From positions 2,046,501 through 2,110,500 of the forward strand of contig CAUEEP010000731.1 of NCBI GenBank assembly GCA_958450365.1: a DNA stretch of 64,000 nt, in the 5' to 3' direction. Positions 1-12,961 of the stretch are shown here, piece after piece. The notes under the pieces are model-generated. The model saw only the letters and a program-made list of their open reading frames with translations, was not told where the DNA came from and ran no database searches. Source of the DNA: Mesorhabditis belari. Taxonomy: Eukaryota; Nematoda; Chromadorea; Rhabditida; Rhabditidae. Both the position numbers and the translations under genes were made by a program. Position 1 is the first letter of the stretch. Each line of letters begins with the position of its first letter.

Positions 1-3000
1 CTGTCATCTAGAGTAAACGGTTGGAGGGATCTTCCTGAAAATTTGGTAACTTATGTAATTGAGTGTGCTCTATCTTTTTTATATAAACACCAAAGGAGGT
101 TTATGTGGAAGAAACTGTTCAAGCAATGAGTCGCACTTTTTGTCATTTTGATTAGCTGTGTTTGCGAATCCATAAAATCCCAAAAAAGAAAAGCTTTGTG
201 GAATCTCTCAAAAGCCATTTTGTAAAGAAATAGTGGACCATTTTGATGAAACAAAACGTGTATTTAAAGAAGGTTTTATGGGTGCAAAAAGTTTCTTTAA
301 ATTTCGGCGCCGACTCATTCTCCCCAACCCAATAGAACTGTCGAACAATCAAGATACTCAATTTTACAAATTACCATTAGAATTTAATTCATTTTGATAT
401 CAATATTAAAGTTTCCAAAATCTACCGTTATCCAAGAAAATTTTAAAGAATTGAGTGCACCAGAAAGTGATGTTTACACTTTTCGAGAGCACAAAATGCA
501 GCAACAAGATTTTCGTGTCGCTCTAACAATGAAGGGTCGATTCAAATTCCCCTACCGTGTATCGATCGTTCATCCGAATGATCCGGGCAATCGGGTCGAG
601 CGTCGCATCGTCTGGAAATTTGATTTGTTTCTAAATATCTTGAATCAAATGGTAAATTCGAAATTTAGTGATTGCAGAATTGGTTAAAAAAGTTTTGTGC
701 TTAAAATCACTCTTTTTACCAAGTTATCGTTAAAAGTTCAATGAAATGAGCTTTTCAGAAAGTAATGTTTCAACTTATACGCCTTGAAAGCGATGGTAAT
801 AATGCAATAACAATGTTGTTTTCAAATCTCGTAAACATTCCCTTTCTGGCGCACTTAATTCCTCCATTTCCCCTCACACCAAAGGGAAACGAAAGAATTG
901 TGTGCGCCAGAAAGGGGATGTTTACAAGCTTTGTGAACACAACATACACTAAGCAACATCTGGAATTTTGGCTCGTCTGGGCAGGGAATAAAGGAAGTTT
1001 CAAATTTGGACGAAATAAACCCTTAAAAAGTTCATCAATCATATGATAAAACCATCTCAAATTAGACAAGCCAAAATCCTTTTTTTCTTTATGAAATCAA
1101 CTTTCTGCTGTTCACAAACTTTTTCGCATCGATACACGTCCCGTCAGCGCACGCGAACTCTTCGGGGTTGCACGTAGAATTGGCAGCTGAAACGGGGGAA
1201 ATTTGAGTCAAGCCATCGATCTTTTTTCATTGGAATTCATTGGAATTCATTGAAATTTCATTGGATTACTGTAGCCACCGTATTTTAGGATATTTAAGCA
1301 TGCAATTTGAATTAGAAAATGAAAAAAATAGTAAAGAACATTTTAAAACACTAAACAAAGTCAAAATGAGCTTTCAAGTGAACTAAAATAGGAATTGAAA
1401 GATTTGAAAACACTGAAAAGCTATAAATTAATTCAAAATTCAATACTTCGCGTATTTTTCGTGAAATTTGAAAGCTTTAAAGCATTCAGAATGGCTATTT
1501 TTGTGTTGTGTTAATACTCAAAGTGTTAATACTCAACGATTTGTAATTCAAAGTTTAACTCGGACACTGGCTTCGTTGAAATTCGCTTTTTTTCTATGAA
1601 TTTACACTCATTTTATAGTTTTAAATTTTAAAAAAATCGATTAAATCATCGATTTTTCTTGCCGATCCCCGATTTTAAAAGTTGAAAAGGTCCCGAAAAT
1701 TTTTTCTTTAACGTTTTTCTCTTCGATTACAATCCGATTTGCGACGGGCGTTTATTTGTGTCCGGAGTGGTAAAGAAAAATTTGTGGGGGGAAAGGGGGG
1801 AAGGGGGTTTCAATGATTTTTGGAGACGATACGGAAAGTTTTGGTTGAAAAATGCGATGGGAAACAAGCAATTGATGCGAGCAATTGAATTAAAGACTTT
1901 GTCGGCTTTAACAAAGGCTATTGGGGAGGCTTTACCGTGAGATGGGATTTGAATTACCGTTTTATCTCTAATAGTTGTGCACCCAAAGCTTCGCCTAAAT
2001 GGTTCGAAATCTCGAGAACCACTTATCAGAACCTATCGATGTGGGGTCGGAAAATGTAGCTGACGATGAGATCTTGTGGGGGATTTGAGTGTTGAGCTTC
2101 TGCGAAAGCTTGGGAACCGTAAAATAGTCATCAACTCGGCTCGGCTGGGTGCACTACTATTAGAGAAAATAAGGTACCTATTTTTAAAGTGTTTTCCTTT
2201 GAAACTCGAAAGTTTTTGCGCAAAAAAACAAACAAAATTTAGCCGTTTTGTAGGTTTAAACGTTTAAACGCAAGCCGCAAGTCACAAAGATTACGAGGCC
2301 ATACTGTATTTTCTCTAATAGTCATGCACCCTGAGCGTCGCCTAAATTCCTCGAAATCTCGAGAAGCGCTTATCAGAACCTATCGATGTGGGGTCGGAAA
2401 ATGTAGCTGACGATGAGATCTTGTGGGGGATTTCAGTGTTGAGCTTCGGTGAAAGCTTGGGAACTGTAAAATAGTCATCAACTCGGCTTGACGGGGTATG
2501 GTATCAGAGAGAGAATACGGTATTTAATAGCTTCCAGATGATAGCCTTGTATCAAGAGTAAAATGCACAGATAACTATCGATATTTGATATAAAACGATA
2601 TAAATTGAATACTTATATCAAACAAATAAACGAGTACAAACGAGAATACGGTATGCGAGGCGCAATCTTATTTAGAGTCAAAAAAAGCTTAAAACTTGAC
2701 AAGTGAATCAATGATTTTCGAGAATATTTTGAGAAAACTTATCTCGAAAAGTCTCAAGGGTTTTTGATTTGAAAAGATTCGAAAAAAAAGACTTTTCTTT
2801 TTCTTTACAAGTTAGTTTGACTCTTTTGACAAAATTTGAAAACTTTTGTCCACAAAAGATAGAATATATTTATTTTAAAGCGAACAAATCCTCAGATCAA
2901 ATTCGTTTACCCATTTTTCGTTGAAAATTTTTGAAAAATAAGGATTCTGCTTGAATTGACTCAAAGGAACTATAGAGGAACTATAAAGGATCTATAAAGG

Positions 3001-6000
3001 AACTACAAAGGCACTGAATAGGAACTATAAAGAAATTAATAGGAACTATAAAGGAACTATAAAGGAACTATATTGAATTGACTCAAAGAAAGTGCCTTCA
3101 ATTCAATGAATTTCAATTAAAACTTAATAATTCTAAATAAAGATCAACGATTTGACTAGGATTGAAATAATAATTTCAAAATTTCATTTCAAAATACAAA
3201 TTTGAGGGGAATGGGCATTACCTTTGCCATCAAATATTCGTTAAAAAGAAGTTTTTTGTGATCTAAAGATACGTTAAAGACCTAAAGATAGATACAAAAT
3301 TCAAATTTTAAAATTTGAATTTTGTACAGTTTTACAAAAAAAAACACAACTACACTACAAGCGGGGAAATTTACTCGAGTTCAATTGATAAACTTTGAAA
3401 CATCAAGTTTTTTTTTGCAATCTAGATCATTTTTGGCAGTTCTTAGCTAAATTTGTAAAATTTTGAGCATTTGAATAATTTTTGCAGGATTAAGCACTGC
3501 TCAACATGAGGCTGAGTTTTTGGAAACTAGAATTAGCACTAGAATTTCAATTACATTAGAATTTTGCACAAGTATCAATTACGAAGAGCTAGCTATTTAT
3601 CTCTTGCGTTTGGGGTTGATCATTTTGAAAGAATTAGAGAGAAAAACAGAACCTAATTGAAAGTGGTCAACAAAATTTGTAAAATAGTCGAAAAATTTGA
3701 CTTCTTTAGATGGAAAATGGCTTGTTGACTTTGCAAAAAAAAAAAAAAAACAAAAAGAAACAAATTTTTGCACTAATTAAGGAAGTTTTTATGGTTTTTT
3801 TGAATGAATTGAAAGATCTTTTGAAAGATTTGTGAGATTAAAGAAACAAACAAACAAAAATAAAAGATCAAACTTCGAAACCAATAGCTAAACAATTGAT
3901 TTAATGTCAAATAGTTTGAAAAATTCGAAAATTTCTTTGATGTGACAAAGCGAAAAGCGCTGTGGGCAAAAATTTTCATATTAAAAGTTTGATCTGATCA
4001 AAAAAGCAACTTTCTGAATCACTTATTCGATGTTGAAAGCTTTGTAAAATTTCAATTATAAAAACAATTTCAATTATGCAAATATTTCAAAGACAAATCA
4101 TCAAAAAAGCTAGAAAAGCAAATCCGATTTTAAGGCAACTCGGGGACTTTGGAAAAACCGGCATTGTTGACGATTCTCGACCGAATAACACAGTTTTATT
4201 TGAAAATGTTTTTTACTACCACGAAGTCATTTTTAACAGTTAAAGCCCCAAAAATGGGTAATTGCCAGAAAAGAAAGTTGTTAAATAAAAAATTCGAGCA
4301 GCTTTTTCATTGTTAAATTCTACTCCGAGATTCTACTCTCCACTGGCGTTTCGGTCTCTCAACTCAATCCGAAAAACTTTGAAACAAAAGAATTTTTTGG
4401 GAAAGAAAAAAAGAGAAAATTGATGTGATGGAAGTTTGGCTAATGCGTTTTCGAAAATTCACTTAATTTCAACAAAAACTATCCAAATCCGATCGCTATT
4501 TTGCACTCAAATAGCTTAATTTTGGTCAAATTCGTCATATTCGATGAGGGACTCATAAAGCTCAGTAAATGAAATCAAAATTGCTTTAATCGAATGAAAA
4601 ATGGTGAACGGATTACGGTAGTTCGTCTGAAATCGGCGTCTTTTCCAAAAGCGGATTAGCAAATCAGAGTCGTCAGAATTCAGTGTCGTTTTTTTTTCTT
4701 CACAACTGTCTCTTAATGAGTGTCTTTTCCTCCAAAAACTCACCCCTGATCACGTGTAGCTCGTAGGCGTCCGGGGTGACGACAAAATCTCCCAATTTCC
4801 CGCGTTTAATCGCTTCGTCGATGGTTTTTCGAATCCGCGCATCAACCGTATCCGAGAAGATATCAATGGAAACGAGAGTGCCCACAGACTTGTGATATCT
4901 ACACGTTTTATGTGTGATAAAAGTTGAAGTAGGATTAATTATCGACATTAGATTATCCCCTGTACTAATTGCTTTATCCAATTCAAGTTGAAACTCAAGT
5001 TTTTTTTCGTGTACTTTTTGCAACAAAAGTCATAAACACCCAGTTTCTGGCGCACTTAATTCTTCGATTTTCCTGATCATTTTATGGAGATGCTTATATA
5101 GCAATTCGTAACCTTGCTGGAACAGTTATTAAGTTGAAGCTGGACTTTCAGACTGTAGTTGTTCATTGTTAAGCTAAAGAGCCAAGTTTGATCACCCCTT
5201 TACTTTTTGTTAGAGAGTACGTTAAAGTAAACGATGGGGAAAAGTGAAAAGAAACAGTTAGGCGCTAATCACCTCTCTTTTTTCATCTTTTCGGATCTCA
5301 AGAAGCTCGAGAGGCAAAGAGAGTGGCCAAGCGAGGGGGGGAAGGGGCTGGTGCAGGCCTGGCTGGGGGTACTCCCGCCTGTAGTGCCTTTCGAACTCCA
5401 CTAGCGACGATGCAGCCCCTCTAGAGGAGCTAACACGATTGTCAACGGGAAAGGGGGCATTTTCAAGGCAAAAGGGGGGTAAAAGTCATGTATTTGCGCA
5501 AAGAAACGGCCCCGCCGCGATCGCCTTTGAGATCGGGCAAAAGGGGAATTTTGAGGGAAAGGAACAGGGACAACACACCCGGCTTTTTTGAGAAGGGAAG
5601 CTATGAGGGTTGGCAACAATTGAAGAGCGAAATCTGATGACTGTTCACAGGAACCCCGGGGCGATTGATCGATGTTTTGGGCGGTGTTTCTAAACACTGG
5701 CGCCCTAGATTAAGCCAGTTTTCGCGTTTATGCAAGAAAAACGAAGAATTGAGTGCACCAGAAAGGGTGCGTTTGTATAATTCAATTAAATCACAACTGA
5801 CATTACCAATCGCTGTCTAGGATTGAATTTTAAATTTGAATCATCAAAATTGAATTGAAAGTCGTGTAAATTGAAGCTAAAGGATTAACTTTATAAAAGA
5901 AATAAATTCAGGCCCCAGGAGCTGGATAAAAGAGAGTAGTTGAAACGATTAAGTATCTCAATACTCGATTCGCCTTGTCTAAAGTGGAATCTCGTTGACG

Positions 6001-9000
6001 CACTCAATCCATAAGCTAACTTAGCCTCAAAGTTATCTAAATCCAAAAAAGAAACCTTAATTATTTGACTCAAAACTGATAAAACAATATCTCAAAACTT
6101 GGAAATCTTGAGCTTGGCGCTGGCGCTTACAAACTCTTCTTCTTATCAGATAAAAAAATTGTTTGATCACCTGTACGGCTCTAAACTAGTAATACGTGAA
6201 TCCAGAAAAATCTAGTCTCAGCCTAAAAACCCTGGCTAGATTTAGGACTGATATAAATCTAGTATGGGGAAAAGTCAAGATCTTTACAGTAACGTTTCTA
6301 TCCAAGGCTCTAACCCATCCACAACTATCTGAATGAATTATATCCGGCTACAAATATAACTTGAATATTATCTAGAGTCTAGACACGGCTCTCCCCAAAA
6401 AACCTATCACTCGTCAATCAGTAATCTATTGATTATCTTATTCCCAAGCTATATCTAGAATTCAAGAATTTGGATATCCAAGATATCTTAAAATCTGTAT
6501 TCATTAAAACCAAAATCATTTCACTATACTATAGAAAACTTGAGCTAGATCTAACTATAAAATACAAATCGTTTTCTCTGACCTGTACTTGAGCACACTG
6601 GCCCGATGATCACCAGGCACATGTCTCAACAAATGATTCACCGAATCGGTAATTTCTTTTGAATATTTCAGAAAATCTTCCGTTCCCTCATGTCGCAATT
6701 GAGCAGAATACGGTAAATCCGGGAAATTGACGGTTGCCCGATAGAGCACCGTCAACGACAGCGCCGCGTACAGGGACAACATCGGCCCCAAGTTGATGGA
6801 AACGGGGGACCAAGGGCTGAGTTATCTATGTGAATGAATATAGATATAAAATAGAGATAATATTAGATATTAAATGGATCTAAGGGTCTCTCGGAGAATT
6901 CGGGTCGTCTGTGTGAAAGTGCAGAGATTGGGGGCGGTCTTCGGAAGGTCTTCAAGACTGAGAGAGCCGGAGAGAGAGCGAAGACCTCGGAAAAGCCAAT
7001 GTTTGTCTGCAAAAGAAGAAAAGAAGTGAAAAAAAAAGGTGGAAAGATAAAAAGGCCCACAGTTCTTTTACTTCTATAGCTTTCTCAGGTTGGGGTCAAG
7101 CGCGGGCTTTTCCCCCTTTTTTCTAAGTTTCGGAACGGTCATCGTGCCTGAGAAAGTCAAGTAAAATTCGTTTTTTCACGTACTTTGTGCTTGAAATTTG
7201 TAAACGCAGGTTTCCTGGTGCAATGAATTAAACATTTAGAAGATAGATTTCAAAAGTTGCAGGAAAAAAATTGAGTTTCAATTTGATGTGAGTTAAACAA
7301 ATGCATTGTCAGCTAATTCAGCTGGAATATGCCATAATGCCTTTAGACCAAAGTCCAGCTTATATCTACTGTCTAAGCTTTATTTAGACACTTTGTACTC
7401 AAATCTGTAAACTTTGTACACTTTGTACTCAAATCTGTAAACGCACACTTTCTGGTGCAATGAAACCTTCAATTCTTTTAGATAAAATGATTTCAGAATC
7501 CTTTCAAAAAAACAATGTTTCAATGTGGATGATGAATGGAGTAAAAATCGAGTTTTAATTCATGGGATTTTTTGTCATGAAAATGATTTAATTTAACAAC
7601 TTTTCTTCTAAGCTTTTGAAATCTTTTTATTTCGTAGCATAGAATTTTTCGCTTATAAGCTTTCTTAATATTATCAGTTTATTGTTTTATTGCTTTATTT
7701 CAATTAAGTTTAGCAGCATTGTCTTAAACGTTTAAATTGCTTGAAAAAAAAAAAATCTGAATTATGACTTTTCTGAAGATCTTGAAGATCAGTTAAACCA
7801 GATCAGATCAGGCTTTTCTTGACTTAAAATTATCCGTTAACTCTAAATCAAAAAAACAATGTTGATCCTTTGAACAATTAGTTCAATTTTAAAGTTTCCA
7901 ATGTTTCGTCATCGTCATTCAATTTTGTCACTTCGAAATGTCCGGTTTAAGTTGAAACAAGGACAAATGATTAGAGTGTTCTTCCCCTATCTAGTTCGTT
8001 TTTAAAAGTCACCTATTTCAGACAAAATTACCGTAATCCAGCCGCTATTTTGCATTCAAATCAGCTAAATTTTAGTCACATTGACTGAGCTTTGTAATTC
8101 CTTCATGTGACCAAAATTTGGTTGTTTGAATGAAAAATGGCGGCCAGGTTACGGTAGTTTTGTCTGAAATTGGGGTCTGTCTGAACTCCATTGATGATTG
8201 ATCATTTCAAGTCTAGACCCCAGATCGTACAGTTCGTCTAAAGGGGGATCGTTTCTTGCTAGATCTCAGCCTTCTCATAGCCTTTTGCTTGACCAATTTC
8301 ACACCATTCTCCCCGTCAAAAGAGAGTGGTGTGCTTGGTGTGTTGGTTGAAATTCGACGGTGTTGAAGGGTCCCCCTTTCCAAACGAACACACACGAAAT
8401 TTGACCCACAAAGGGAAAGGGGAAGAGGGGAAGAGGGAGAAGTGAGACACTCATCATCTGCATATCACTCAAGCACCCATCCAATCCGTTGGAACTATAG
8501 CTGCAATTGGGCTTTGATCGAGAAAGTCCAGGAGATACCGTTTGATTAAAAATCGAAAATGTTATGCTGAAAATGTTGACAAATGTTTTTTTTGCACAGG
8601 AACAATTACTGGATTACTGTAGAGACAATTACTTTACTAATGTAGAGACGATTGCTGGATTACTGTAGAGATGTAGAGAGAAGAGAACACCTTGAGTTTA
8701 CAGTCCAGATTTCGATCCAACACTACACTCACTCCACATTAGTCATTTTAAAACTTGATCTCGTTAACATACCCTTTCTGGTACACGAAATTCGTGCTGA
8801 TTTCAAGATTTTTGTACTGGATTACTGTAGAGACGATTACTGGGCTACTGTAGAGGCTTTTACTGTATTACTGTTGAGACGATTACTGGATAACTGTAGA
8901 GATTTAGAGAGAAGGGAAAACCTTGAGTTTACAGTCCAGATTTCGATCCAATTCGATTTTCTATTGACAAAGATCCACTCAATAAGACAAGAATTGCAAT

Positions 9001-12000
9001 TAAACAGTTATCTGAGACAATTAAACATCCCAGCCTTGATCAAATCAAAACTTGAAACTCAAGCTTTTTCCAATTTCTCTTTGCACACTTGATTTTATAG
9101 TTCATTGCATTAGAAAGGTGATGTTTATGAGATTTAAGCTAAAGTACTCAATAGAAGCCTTTCCCCAAGCCTGATATATCTAAATTTGAAACATTTTCAT
9201 TTCCCTTTTCAAGATTTCCCCCGAAAAGTGTGCCGCTCATTATGCAACCGGGATTTAGCCCATAAATATACGGAAAAAGGATATGAAAAGAAAGAAAAAG
9301 ACAAAAGAAATGATATTCAGTTAGAATGTGAAAAAGAAAAAGGAGAACGGCCTCCTTTTTCGGGAGAAATGATTGACCTTCATTAAGAGATCACTCGAAA
9401 ACAGATCCGAATCGATTAACATCAAATGAGTATGTGTGCAATTCCACAAAGTGTTTCCTAAACCATGTCCCTTTCCCCCTACTGTAATCTCTATTTTTAA
9501 CCAATCTATTCATAGAAATAGAGACAAGATTACGGTAGAGAAGAGAAAAGGGACACCGTTTAGAAAACGGATTTGATTAGGTTTAAAAAACGGAACAGAT
9601 TAAGTGATAGAAAATATTTCAAGTTTCAAAGGTTTCAGATGGGTTTTGGTTCTTCAATGGGATCAGATTCAACGACACAGTTTTTTGGTGTGTAAAGATG
9701 TGATTGAATAACGCGTTTCTCTATTTTTTAACCTCAAGTTTTCCTCAAAATTTCGCTTTTTACAAACCAAGTTTCAACTCATTCAACTCCAAAACCGAAT
9801 CTTCTTTACAAATCGTTTTTGGTTTTTTAACAATAAGCTTTAACCATAAGCTTTAACCATAAGCTTTAACCATAAGCTTTAACAATAAGCTTTAACCATA
9901 AGCTTTAACCATAAGCTTTAACAATAAGCTTTAACAATAAGCTTTAACAATAAGCTACTTGTGCAGAGAAAAAAAAAGAATAAAAGAATATTAAATGATT
10001 CGATTGAAAATTGAGAATGATTTTTAAAGAGATTTAAAAAGGTTTAAAGGAAAAAAGGCTTCAAAAGTTGACTCTAAAGCCGTTTATTTTGAGCAGTAAA
10101 ATTTCCGTTTAAAAGAAACGATTTCTGCTTTGATTTTCATTTTGATTTTGATTTTATCGTAAAGAATAAATGGAAAAATGAGTTTGATTCATTTTATGAT
10201 AATTTTGATATGTTAAGTGATTGATAAAATGCAAAATAAGCGGCAAAAATCGCTCAAAAATCGCTTTTGACCGATCATTTTTAAATGTAAATTGATTATT
10301 TGCAAATTCAAAGTGAACGGCCTAATATTCACAAATCTTTTTCAAAGTTTTCAAGATACAAAAAGTTTCAGTCAAATTAATTAAGCAGTTTCAGCAAATT
10401 TTCCACTGAAAATCATTGATTTCCAGCATAAAATGCGATCAAATCAGAAATTTAACCTTTTCAAACAACCAACCAACTTTAATCAACTCCAAATCGTGTT
10501 TACTTTGCCCAAAAAATGCTTTAGTTTCATGATTTTGAAGACTCAAAAGGTGGTGCTTGAACCAGTCTAGTCAAAGCCAAATCCAGCCAAATCAGCCCAG
10601 TCAAAGCCAAATCAGCCCAGTCAAAGCCAAATCAGCCCAGTCAAAGCCAAATCCAGCCAAATAAGCCCAGTCAAATCAAAAACTGAAAACCGTGTTTCAA
10701 TGTTTTCGACTACAAATCGCGATTTCCTTTCCCAGTGCAGCTGTACCTCTCCGGCATTGCTTTTTCATTCTCGCATCCGTTTCAAAATTGTCCCCATTAA
10801 CAGATCGTTCTCAGCATTACGAGTATTACTTTCAAATGTCAAGAGAATAATCAAACTAATCACTTTTGGCTTTTTTAGATATGTAAAAAAAAAATCGAAT
10901 TTCAAGTTTAACTCAAAAAATTTTGAATATTTCAAAGAAACTTTGTTCTTTGTCAACTCCAAATCGAAATCTTCTTTACCAATATTATGCTGATAGCTTA
11001 AAATAATGAAAAAAATCAGTGTGAAAAAAATTAGATTAAAAATTGACTTTTCAAAAAGCAATGTTTCAATGTTTTTGCTTATAAAATCGGGGTTTTGCTT
11101 GGGAATGAAGGAATGAGATGAGTTTGAAAAAAAAAGGCGAATTTGAAAATTTGGCTTAGTGCATAAAATTAAGCAATTAAATGCATTAAAAACTTTACAA
11201 AAATCAAAATATTCCATAAATTTCAAAGAAATAAAGCCAAATTTAGCTAAATTCTGAGGAGAAAAGGGTTAAAAAACGGTTTTGTTTTGAGAAAATTGTT
11301 GTTGGAGACAAATTTTCTCATGACTACGATAGCTACAGTAGTTTCGTTTAAGAAAAGACGAAAAAAGACGAAAAAAAACAATGAAATGTCTCAATGAAAA
11401 GATATTCAGTGGAAAAATGACTCACACAATTGCTCGGCGGCCTCATTTTGTACGGGCAACTCATCGAGCTCACTCGTGGGAACCGTTCCCGAAGCCTCTT
11501 CGATGGGGAAAATTATCTGGAAAATGGTGGAAAGATTAATAGACAAATTATAGAATATATATAAATGGATTACAGTAAAATACAGTTTACAAACACATTT
11601 TACACACAAAGTAAAGGGATAATCAGATAATCAGCTTGTAATCTGCTCAGCTATTGTAAATTTTGAAAGCCATAACTTGGATAACTTGGACAGCCTAGTT
11701 TCAGCTAAAAATCCTAGTTTCTGTTGAAATGACTATTCAATAGCTGGCTTAAAGATTAGTATATTTAGCATTGAGTTTAATTTAGAGCTTTTAAAGTTTG
11801 GTTTAATTTAAAAGCTTAATGCTATAAGATAAGACCACAAAGCTCTTTAATTACGGTCGAACTAACGATCCCAGTACCCCGTTAACCTTTCGCAAGTTGA
11901 AACTTAATCCCCAGTTATGCCTTGAATCACAAATCTTACAATTTGTGTACTTTGTGCTCTCAAAAATTGAAAACACACCATTTTTTAATGCATTAAAGCT

Positions 12001-12593
12001 TCAAGAGCCGATTAGTTTTATTTCTGACTTTTTTTGGTCGTTGAAATTGAAACTAGGTTTAAAATAATAGCTATAATAGCTATAATAGCTAACTTTTACA
12101 TTAACAGCAAGCTGCTAGGGTATTTCAATTATCTAGAGAACTATTCTTGATCTTTCTTGTATCTTCATCATGTTTAGCTTGAAAGGAGAAGTTTTGAAAA
12201 TGCAATTGTCACTTTCTCAATTCTCGATTTAATAGATTCTCAACGTAAGATCACTCGGCATCTAGTAAGCGCTCAATTTGAAAGATTTGAAAGACTAGGA
12301 GTTTATTTTGAGCTCAAAAATTGTAAACACACTGATTTACTCAATTCTTCGTTTGAATTTGAGCAGCTAGCGACTGTTTATCGTGTTTAAAGCTTTGAAA
12401 AGTATACAGCTGAAAAGCCAAGGACTAATACTTGGCCTAGTCTTTCAATCTTTCAAATCGAGATCCTTTTACAAACCTCATTGCCTTCTCCAACTGGATA
12501 TCCATTGATAATCGCTATCAAAGTTATTAATAGAAAAAATATAGAGAATATAGAAAAATTTGTGACTTTTTGAGTGCCCGGGGAGGCCGGCAT
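1..12593 (-). CDS. SEA domain plus LDL-receptor class A protein, 5' part (runs off the window)
   Basis: Exons in order: 12593-12477, 11516-11428, 6816-6583, 4898-4744, 1186-1120, 611-556 and probably 34-1. The first exon starts ATG CCG GCC and encodes a hydrophobic stretch ending near AIINGYPVGEGNE, a likely signal peptide or anchor. The second is acidic (PIEEASGTVPTSELDEL). Exons 3 and 4 together form a SEA domain: YRATVNF, a long helix ending HVPGDHRASVLKYR, then SVGTLVSIDIF and KRGKLGDFVVTPD. Exons 5 and 6 form one LDLa module (CNPEEFACADGTCIDAK, then RCDARPDCPDHSDE) carrying all six cysteines and the Asp/Glu calcium ligands. Intron phases agree across 6583/4898 (phase 2), 4744/1186 (phase 1) and 1120/611 (phase 2). 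The join of exon 2 to 3 needs the weaker GTGTGA donor; a GTGAGT two bases downstream would imply a missed exon. SEA followed by LDLa is the order at the N-terminus of vertebrate perlecan, but other SEA/LDLa proteins exist, so I give no gene name. Introns are up to about 4.9 kb and full of repeats. Confidence 0.72.
815..945. mobile_element. Palindromic element family F (TTTCTGGNGCACTTAATTC)
   Basis: Two inverted copies of GTAAACATCCCCTTTCTGGCGCAC-like sequence flank a short core. Full hairpins of the same kind are at 17235-17390 and 31935-32105. Many single half-sites exist (about 445, 5745, 7205, 7435, 15190, 15345, 15535), usually next to TTGTGCTCTCAAA. Confidence 0.75.
1955..2176. mobile_element. 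Palindromic element family B, copy 1
   Basis: Starts TACCGTTTTATCTCTAATAG and ends TAGAGAAAATAAGGTA, an imperfect inverted repeat of the same terminal sequence. The interior contains GAACCTATCGATGTGGGGTC and other stretches identical in all full copies. It encodes nothing; it is a non-autonomous DNA transposon (MITE) inside an intron of the SEA/LDLa gene. TA at both ends suggests a TA target duplication. Confidence 0.85.
2302..2522. mobile_element. Palindromic element family B, copy 2
   Basis: Same interior as the copy 125 bases to its left (TCGATGTGGGGTCGGAAAA), in the same orientation, with a more degenerate right end (CAGAGAGAGAATACGGTA). The two copies are a near-tandem pair. Confidence 0.82.
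8027..8158. mobile_element. Palindromic element family D
   Basis: Ends ATTACCGTAATCCAGCCGCT and GCGGCCAGGTTACGGTAGTT. Interior reads TTTTGGTCACAT-like sequences in inverted orientation. Other copies of this family are at about 4471-4623, 23695-23840, 38228-38370, 43930-44062, 57600-57772 and 63140-63390, all with a CATTCGAT ... ATCGAATGAAA core. Confidence 0.82.
8588..8920. repeat. Dispersed tandem block of ATTACTGTAGAGACGATTAC
   Basis: The phrase GGATTACTGTAGAGAC recurs about seven times, with a larger unit (GAGAGAAGRGAA then CCTTGAGTTTACAGTCCAGA) repeated once. Frames across it are not coding. Confidence 0.82.
9833..9955. repeat. 13-base tandem repeat
   Basis: About nine copies of AATAAGCTTTAAC / CATAAGCTTTAAC, each with a HindIII-like AAGCTT. 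Confidence 0.9.
10569..10677. repeat. 20-base tandem repeat
   Basis: Five copies of CAGTCAAAGCCAAATCAGCC with small length variants. Confidence 0.88.
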
Positions 12594-12894
12594 TGGCCTT
12601 ATTTTTGAAATCTCTTTTTCGGGAAAAGAGAGATCGTCGAGAATCTGAAATTCAAAAGTTTACAAAAGAAAATTTTGAATTAAAAGACGAATTAAAAGAA
12701 GTCGAATTAAAAACGAATTAAAAGAAGGCATGGTTTTAAAATTTGATTGGTTTTTGTCTTCAAGATGTTATTGTTATTGTTATTGCTATTGAACGCGATT
12801 TTATTGAATATAGAGCTTTGCAAGTGATCTGTTAAACTTTGAGACATGACTTGTTGAAGTGTTCTTTGTAGGATGCGCTTAAGAATTTGACAAG

Positions 12895-12961
12895 GCTTAA
12901 GAATAAGATTAGCCGAAACTCTGCAATTTTTGCAGAGTTTCGCCTAATCTTATTCTTAAGC
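12895..12961. repeat. 32-base-arm hairpin
   Basis: GCTTAAGAATAAGATTAG then CGAAACTCTGCAA, a short T-rich loop, then the complement. Only one offset base in the stem. Surrounded by weaker outer repeats (TTGACAA). Confidence 0.85.

Noticed and set aside
5330..5705. GC-rich block with a 98-codon minus-strand frame
   Set aside because: No splice sites in phase with the SEA exons on either side; treated as intron.
8652..9092. 146-codon plus-strand frame
   Set aside because: It runs through the tandem ATTACTGTAGAGAC block; repeated peptide segments are produced by the DNA repeat.
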